Assembly: GCA_937928795.1 (NCBI GenBank) | Contig: CALFWB010000040.1 | Span: 1 to 64,000, forward strand | Origin: an uncultured Anaerolineales bacterium | GTDB lineage: Bacteria > Chloroflexota > Anaerolineae > Anaerolineales > UBA4823 | Direction: 5' to 3' | DNA: 64,000 nucleotides | Shown: in pieces, positions 58,943 through 64,000 of the stretch | How the letters are laid out: each line of letters starts with the position of its first letter | Numbering within the stretch: position 1 is the stretch's first letter | Notes under the pieces: generated by a model | Database searches by the model: none | The model's input: only the letters and a program-made list of their open reading frames with translations | Told to the model about the DNA's origin: nothing | Program-made: the position numbers and the translations under genes

Positions 58943-60121
58943 ATGAGAAAATCTTTTCTTGTAGTGAGCATCACGGCTTCATTGGTCTTGGCTATTTTAC
59001 TCAGTGCTTGCGGTGGGGCAGCTCAACCGGTTATCAAAATCGGCGTCAACGCGCCATTGACCGGCGACATCCCCAAAGTGGGGGAAGGTACAAAATATGC
59101 GGCCGAATTGTGGCTCGAAGATATCAAGAACGCAGGGGGATTAGATGTCGGAGGTAAGAAATATCAAGTTGAGTTAGTGATTGAGGACAATGAATCCAAA
59201 GCCGAATCGGCTGTGGCTGCCAACACGAAAATGATCACGCAGGACGAAGTCTTAGTGATTGTTGGCCCACAAGCTTCTAAGCAAGCAGTTCCGGCCGGCG
59301 AGGTTGCAAACAACTATGAAACACCGATGATTAGTCCGTGGTCAACCAATCCAAACACGACCAAAGACCGCCCCTGGGTCTTCCGCGCCTGCTTCCTAGA
59401 CCCCTTCCAAGGTCCGGTGGTAGCGAACTTCGTTACCGAAGAATTCGGTTTTACTAAAGCGGGTGTCCTCTATGACGTAGCAAGCGATTATCCGAAGGGA
59501 CTAGCCGAATTTTTCAAGAAAGCCTGGGAAGAACTTCATGGGCCGGGTTCGGTGGTGGCTTACGAGTCGTTTACTACTAAGGATACCGACTTTAGTGCTC
59601 AGTTGACCAAGATCAAGGATTCTGGTGCAGAGTTCATCTTTACCCCCCAGTATTACAACGAAGTTGCCTTGATTGTCAAACAGGCTCATCAATTGGGTTG
59701 GGATAAGCCCATTGTGGGCAGTGATAGCTGGGGTTCTTCGGAGCTGATCCCGTTGTGTGGGGCGGATTGTTACGGTTTGTTCTTCAGCACGCACTATGCT
59801 GCAGCCGGTGCAACCGGAAAGACAAAAGAGTTTATCGATCGTTACAACGCCAAATATGGCTATATCCCCGATGACGTCGCAGCGCTAACCTGGGACGCCT
59901 TTGGTTTGGTTCAACAAGCCATCCAAAACTGTGGCAAGATCACTGGCGACATCAAGGCCGATCGTAAATGCGTGCGTGATGCCCTAGCTCAAATTAAGGC
60001 TTATGACGGCATTACCGGGAAGATGGACTTTACCCAAGGCAACGATCCGGTCAAATGCGCAGTGATCGTCAAAATTGACGACAAGGGAGAGTTTACCTTC
60101 TATAAATCCGTTTGCCCGTAA
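58943..60121 (+). CDS. livK: Branched-chain amino acid type ABC substrate-binding lipoprotein
   Basis: 392 residues from ATG 58943, with GGAGTAGGAG upstream. Lipobox LLSACGG. The mature part is a type I periplasmic-binding (ANF) fold: KIGVNAPLTGDIPKVGEGTKYAAELWLEDIKNAGG, LVIEDNESKAESAVAANTKMITQDEVLVIVGPQAS. Family members bind Leu/Ile/Val but also amides, urea or aromatic compounds, so the ligand is uncertain. First gene of livKHMGF. Confidence 0.9.
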   Translation: MRKSFLVVSITASLVLAILLSACGGAAQPVIKIGVNAPLTGDIPKVGEGTKYAAELWLEDIKNAGGLDVGGKKYQVELVIEDNESKAESAVAANTKMITQDEVLVIVGPQASKQAVPAGEVANNYETPMISPWSTNPNTTKDRPWVFRACFLDPFQGPVVANFVTEEFGFTKAGVLYDVASDYPKGLAEFFKKAWEELHGPGSVVAYESFTTKDTDFSAQLTKIKDSGAEFIFTPQYYNEVALIVKQAHQLGWDKPIVGSDSWGSSELIPLCGADCYGLFFSTHYAAAGATGKTKEFIDRYNAKYGYIPDDVAALTWDAFGLVQQAIQNCGKITGDIKADRKCVRDALAQIKAYDGITGKMDFTQGNDPVKCAVIVKIDDKGEFTFYKSVCP

Positions 60122-60157
60122 TGGAGAGAAGGACTTTGTTGTAAATTGAATAATGTT

Positions 60158-60267
60158 GAGGCTGTCATCGAGAGCAGTGGTCTTCTATCCCAGATATAGG
60201 TGTGTCATAAAATCCATCTGTTAAGGGGAGCCGATCATTAACCCTGTTCAAGGACAGCCTCGCTATT
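60158..60267 (+). terminator. Attenuator-like stem between livK and livH
   Basis: GAGGCTGTC (60158) and GACAGCCTC (60253) are perfect 9-bp arms about 86 bases apart, followed by GCTATTTTTT. A partial terminator here would keep the binding protein more abundant than the membrane parts. Confidence 0.5.
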
Positions 60268-60290
60268 TTTTGAGTTGAGGAGCACCTTCT

Positions 60291-61214
60291 ATGGCATTTT
60301 TCTTTCAAAATGTGGTCAATGCTCTTCAGTGGGGGAGTTTTTACGCCCTCATTGCGCTTGGGTATTCTATGGTGTATGGAGTGTTGATGTTGTTCAATTT
60401 TGCGCATGGGGATATTTTTATGACTGGCGCCTATATTGGCTTTTTTGTTGCTACGATGTTTGTTGGCTTATCTGCGACCGGCATCCTTGTATTGCCAAAT
60501 TGGTTGATTCTCATCTTGACCATCTTGATCTCCATGTTTCTCACTTCATTTGTGGGGATGGCAGTAGAGCGGGTCGCCTACCGCCCCTTGCGCGGCGCCC
60601 CACGCGCTTCGGCGGCCATCACCGGCTTGATGGTCGGGATCATCTTGGAGACCGGCAACCTTGCCCTTTTAGGTGCCCGCCGCCAAAAATTCCCGGAATT
60701 GATTGTTTCGCAGACTTATGATTTCGGTGGAGTAAGCGTTACAAATAGCAAGATCATGATTGTTTTGGTCTCGATCGGTCTGATGATAGCTCTCCATCAA
60801 TTCGTGCGCCGCACCAAATGGGGGATGGCGATGCGAGCCATGGCGTATGATTTCGTCGTGGTACCGTTGATGGGGGTTTCGATCAACTTGATCGCGGCGC
60901 TGACCTTTGGCTTAGGCTCTGCCTTGGCATCTGCAGCGGGGATCCTCTTCGGCATCGCTTACCCGGTGCTTGACCCCTATATGGGCATCCTATTTGGTTG
61001 GAAGGCCTTTGTGGCAGCCATTTTGGGTGGGCGCGGTTCGATCTTGGGGGCAGCGTTGGCTGGTTTTTTGCTGGGTTTCATTGAGATTTTCGTGGCGACC
61101 ATCTTTCCTTCAACCCTGCGTGACCTGATTGCTTATTCGATCATTTTGATCATCCTCACCTTCCGACCGCATGGATTTTTTGGTGAGCCATATAGCGCCC
61201 AGTTACGCTTATAA
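60291..61214 (+). CDS. livH: Branched-chain amino acid type ABC permease
   Basis: 307 residues, about eight membrane segments. QWGSFYALIALGYSMVYGVLMLFNFAHGDIFMTGAY is the usual LivH opening, and GRGSILGAALAGFLLGFIEI the typical late segment. ATG with GAGGAGC upstream. Forms the membrane channel with LivM. Confidence 0.93.
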   Translation: MAFFFQNVVNALQWGSFYALIALGYSMVYGVLMLFNFAHGDIFMTGAYIGFFVATMFVGLSATGILVLPNWLILILTILISMFLTSFVGMAVERVAYRPLRGAPRASAAITGLMVGIILETGNLALLGARRQKFPELIVSQTYDFGGVSVTNSKIMIVLVSIGLMIALHQFVRRTKWGMAMRAMAYDFVVVPLMGVSINLIAALTFGLGSALASAAGILFGIAYPVLDPYMGILFGWKAFVAAILGGRGSILGAALAGFLLGFIEIFVATIFPSTLRDLIAYSIILIILTFRPHGFFGEPYSAQLRL

Positions 61215-61250
61215 AGAGCGTTATATTCTGTTTTCAATGAGGAAAGATCT

Positions 61251-62564
61251 ATGGCTGTTGTTAGCGAAACCATTGATGAGCGAACTACTCTTTGGAGCAG
61301 GATGCGAGTTTGGTTGCGAAAAAATTATGGAGAAGTTCCCTTATTTGCCTGGTTAGTCGGGGCTTTGGTTGCGGCAATCATTGAGATGTTGGTTGGCAAT
61401 CCGTTTGCGCGGCTAATTGGGATGCCGCGCGGACCGGTTCTGTTTGGTTTCTTAATCGTGCTCAAAACCCCCTTATTAATTCCGCCTGCCATTCTCTACA
61501 ACCTTGTGATTTACATTTTCCCTACACTGCTTGTGGCTCGTTTGCTTGGATCGCTTTCCAATCGCATTGCAGGATGGTTGATGGATCGCTCCGTGATCCT
61601 CTCTACCCTCATCCATTTAGGACTCCTGTATGCAACGTTGCATATCTGGGCAAGTTTCAACGATTATCGGGTTTTGGTTGTGAAACTGATCTTACTTGCC
61701 ATTATGATTACCCTTAGTCTCAATGTGGTTAACGGTTATATGGGTGAATTTTCGTGTTCCCATCCGGGCTTTATGGCTATGGGAGCGTACACGGCGTCGA
61801 TCTTAAGTGTGGTTTTCTTTGTCGATGATAGTGTGTTTGGTCCTGCGATCTTGCCTCCTGTCCTTGGGCAATTCGCTTTTCCTCTTATCCTGATCATCAG
61901 TGGTTTGGTCGCCTCGATCAGCGCTTTGTTGGTGGCGGTTCCATCTTTCCGCACGCGGGGAGACTATTTGGCGATCATTTCGCTGGCGTTTACTTTTATT
62001 GTTAAGTCTCTCATCGAGAATTTAGAGATTGTTGGGGGACCGCGTGGGATGCGCGGCCAACCAGATTGGGCAACCCTTCCGGTGGTTTTTGTGTGGACAA
62101 TGCTGTGTGTATGGGTGATCAACAATTATGTCCGCTCAACTTTTGGCAAAACGATGAACGCTGTGCGAGACGGAGAGATGGCAGCCAATGCGATGACCAT
62201 TAACACAAGACGAACAAAAATGGTCACCTTTTTGTTTGCGGCTTTTTGGGCTGGCGTTGCCGGGGGGTTGCTTGCCCATGTTTTACGTTACGTGAACCCC
62301 GGATCCTTTGGCATCCAGAAATTAGCCGAAGTGTTAGCGATGGTTTATTTTGGTGGCTTGAACTCTGTGGTCGGATCAATTGTAGGGGCAGTTGGGTTTA
62401 ATCTCTTGAGTGAAGCCTTACGTCCGCTAGAGCTTTATAAGTGGATTATCATCCCGATCATGATTATCTTGATCATGATCTATCGTCCAACCGGTTTGAT
62501 CGCCTTTACCGAGTTTGATGTCAAAAAAATCATTCAGCCCCGCAATCGGGATCGGGAGGCGTAA
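61251..62564 (+). CDS. livM: Branched-chain amino acid type ABC permease, long N-terminus
   Basis: 437 residues. The LivM core starts near residue 150 (SLNVVNGYMGEFSCSHPGFMAMGAYTASI) and includes RGDYLAIISLAFTFIVKSLIENLEIVGGPRGM and the GVAGGLLAHVLRYVNPGSF segment. The first 150 residues add about three membrane segments and a charged N-terminus. That is longer than standard LivM. ATG follows GAGGAAAGATCT. Confidence 0.92.
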   Translation: MAVVSETIDERTTLWSRMRVWLRKNYGEVPLFAWLVGALVAAIIEMLVGNPFARLIGMPRGPVLFGFLIVLKTPLLIPPAILYNLVIYIFPTLLVARLLGSLSNRIAGWLMDRSVILSTLIHLGLLYATLHIWASFNDYRVLVVKLILLAIMITLSLNVVNGYMGEFSCSHPGFMAMGAYTASILSVVFFVDDSVFGPAILPPVLGQFAFPLILIISGLVASISALLVAVPSFRTRGDYLAIISLAFTFIVKSLIENLEIVGGPRGMRGQPDWATLPVVFVWTMLCVWVINNYVRSTFGKTMNAVRDGEMAANAMTINTRRTKMVTFLFAAFWAGVAGGLLAHVLRYVNPGSFGIQKLAEVLAMVYFGGLNSVVGSIVGAVGFNLLSEALRPLELYKWIIIPIMIILIMIYRPTGLIAFTEFDVKKIIQPRNRDREA

Positions 62565-62565
62565 G

Positions 62566-63336
62566 ATGGCACTACTGGAAGTCAAAAACATGACGCACTA
62601 TTTTGGTGGATTGCGGGCGGTATATAACTACAATCTAACGATTGAGCAGGGCGAGATCCGCGGTTTGATTGGCCCAAATGGGGCGGGGAAGACCACAATT
62701 TTTAATTTGATCACCGGCATCTATAAGCCTACGGAAGGCATAATTACGTTAGATGGAGAAAACATTGTCGGTTTACAGCCCTATCAGATTGCTGCGAAGG
62801 GTATCGGGCGTACCTTTCAAAACTTGCAATTATGGCGACACATGAGCGTGATCGACCATGTCAAGTTAGCCCAATACTCGAAGATTCGTTATGGTTTAGT
62901 TGGCGCTTTTTTTGGCACCCCTTTGCGCCATCGCCAAGAGCAGGAGATCGAGGATCGATCCTTAGAACTTTTGGAGCTGGTTGGCATCCGTCATTTGGCT
63001 GATCAGATTGTTACCAATTTACCTTATGGGGCGCAACGGCGGGTAGAGATGGCAAGGGCTTTAGCTACCGATCCAAAAATTCTATTTCTGGATGAGCCAA
63101 CTGTGGGGATGAATCCGGAAGAGCTCAAAGATATGATGGAGATCATCCGTCGCGTCCATGAAGAATTGGGACTTGCGATCTTCTTGATTGAACACCGTAT
63201 GAAAGTGGTGATGGATTTGTGCCAACGCATCCAGACCTTAGTCTTTGGAGAGGTGGTTGCAGAAGGGACACCGGAGGAAATCCGCAATAATCCCATTGTG
63301 ATCGAAGCTTATCTGGGCAAGGAGATAGAGACCTGA
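62566..63336 (+). CDS. livG: Branched-chain amino acid type ABC ATPase
   Basis: 256 residues from ATG 62566, one base after the livM stop, with GGGAGG upstream. Walker A GPNGAGKTTIF, Q-loop GIGRTFQNLQL, Walker B ILFLDEPTVGMN and the H-loop LIEHRM are intact. The signature is unusual: LPYGAQRRVEMARAL in place of LSGGQ-type, which is normal for LivG. The ORF-track start 62515 lies inside livM. Confidence 0.93.
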   Translation: MALLEVKNMTHYFGGLRAVYNYNLTIEQGEIRGLIGPNGAGKTTIFNLITGIYKPTEGIITLDGENIVGLQPYQIAAKGIGRTFQNLQLWRHMSVIDHVKLAQYSKIRYGLVGAFFGTPLRHRQEQEIEDRSLELLELVGIRHLADQIVTNLPYGAQRRVEMARALATDPKILFLDEPTVGMNPEELKDMMEIIRRVHEELGLAIFLIEHRMKVVMDLCQRIQTLVFGEVVAEGTPEEIRNNPIVIEAYLGKEIET

Positions 63337-64000
63337 TGTTGCTATCCATTGAAAACTTGCGCGTATCCTACGATCGGATTAAGGCTCTACACGGCATCGA
63401 TTTCGAGGTTGAAGAGGGGGAGATTGTGTGCATCATTGGTGCCAACGGGGCCGGTAAGAGCACAACCTTGCGGGCGATTTCCCGCTTGGTGCCGGTTGAG
63501 CCGGGTTCAAAGATGACGTTTGCCGGCAAGAATTTGCTTGATTATCCCCCCGATAAAGTGGTTAGCGAACTGGGGATTTCTCATGTCCCGGAGGGCAGAC
63601 GCCTGTTTGGCAACCTAACAGTCATAGAGAATTTGCGTTTAGCAGCATTTGCCCGCAAGGAACCCCGCACTGTCGAGAGGGATATCGAGCGTGTGTTCAC
63701 CATTTTTCCGCGTTTGAAAGAGCGCACCTATCAAAAGGCAGAAACCCTCAGCGGTGGTGAACAGCAGATGTTAGCTGTTGGACGGGCATTGGTCTCCGCC
63801 AAGCGCTTGATGTTATTGGATGAACCTTCGATGGGGTTGGCTCCTTTGATGATGATGAGCGTCTTTGATGTTCTTAAGGAGATTAATCAGCAAGGAACGA
63901 CGATTTTACTCGTTGAACAGAATGCCCGCTTGGCGCTCAAGTTTGCCACACGCGGCTATGTTTTGGAAAGCGGCAATCTCGTCCTTCAAGGCAAATCGAG
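63336..64000 (+). CDS. livF: Branched-chain amino acid type ABC ATPase (3' truncated by window)
   Basis: 221 residues visible, not in the ORF track because the frame runs off the end. MLLSIENLRVSYDRIKALHGIDFEV start, Walker A GANGAGKSTTL, signature LSGGEQQMLAVGRAL, Walker B LMLLDEPSMGLAP and H-loop region LLVEQNA are all present. ATG overlaps the livG stop by one base. Only about 15 residues are missing by comparison with the usual family length. Confidence 0.95.
   Translation, partial: MLLSIENLRVSYDRIKALHGIDFEVEEGEIVCIIGANGAGKSTTLRAISRLVPVEPGSKMTFAGKNLLDYPPDKVVSELGISHVPEGRRLFGNLTVIENLRLAAFARKEPRTVERDIERVFTIFPRLKERTYQKAETLSGGEQQMLAVGRALVSAKRLMLLDEPSMGLAPLMMMSVFDVLKEINQQGTTILLVEQNARLALKFATRGYVLESGNLVLQGKS

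Overview
The window looks like a chromosomal segment of a Chloroflexota bacterium, most likely class Anaerolineae. The basis is gene content (NurA/HerA repair pair, DUF4230 and DUF3054 proteins, HtrA-like and coiled-coil lipoproteins, a secreted bactofilin-like protein), moderate G+C, strong Shine-Dalgarno sites mixed with apparently leaderless genes, and dispersed palindromic repeats. The assignment is inference, since no rRNA is present. There is no phage or plasmid backbone, no intact insertion sequence and no CRISPR array.

Layout. 0-1.5 kb: 3' part of a Pit-type phosphate transporter and its PhoU-like partner. 1.6-3.6 kb: EamA permease and GNAT acetyltransferase on the minus strand. 3.7-7.3 kb: nurA, a HAS-barrel protein and herA, a DNA end-processing operon. 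7.3-9.1 kb: a nucleotidyltransferase-like protein and a four-CBS protein. 9.2-13.5 kb: a covalent-FAD dimethylglycine/sarcosine-dehydrogenase-like protein followed by etfBA, its expected electron acceptor. 13.6-14.8 kb: a universal stress protein behind a promoter with a CRP-like site and a structured leader. 15.2-23.7 kb: GntR regulator with its own operator, transaldolase, transketolase, APC permease, choline-kinase-like kinase and HisC-like aminotransferase, possibly one catabolic route.

23.8-27.8 kb: YjbQ, a C_GCAxxG_C_C protein, an acyltransferase and a Na/Pi cotransporter. 27.9-31.9 kb: an ABC importer of the 2-aminoethylphosphonate type. 32.5-41.7 kb: SDR, DUF503, DUF4230, lipoate ligase, a pair of SPFH-like membrane proteins, a Tat-exported L,D-transpeptidase, an HD-GYP response regulator and a P1-family peptidase. 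41.76 kb: tRNA-Lys(CUU) with a consensus promoter. 41.8-48.6 kb: HAD phosphatase, a tiny membrane ORF, the bactofilin-like protein, DUF3054, ECF sigma and anti-sigma factors, Nudix hydrolase and HtrA-type lipoprotein. 48.8-56.3 kb (minus): a lipoprotein and the operon nadK, zinc-finger membrane protein, recN and a class A PBP homologue that has lost its catalytic motifs. 56.6-58.0 kb: C69 dipeptidase. 58.0-58.9 kb: repeat-rich spacer. 58.9-64.0 kb: livKHMGF branched-chain amino acid type importer, with livF cut by the window end.

Phosphorus uptake recurs (Pit/DUF47, Na/Pi cotransporter, phosphonate-type importer), as does uptake of nitrogenous organics (APC permease, Liv importer, dipeptidase, DMGDH/ETF). 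The most unusual items are the catalytically degenerate PBP, a 78-bp miniature inverted-repeat element with 8-9-bp target duplications, the pseudoknot-capable stress-gene leader, and the kinase/aminotransferase/transaldolase cluster.
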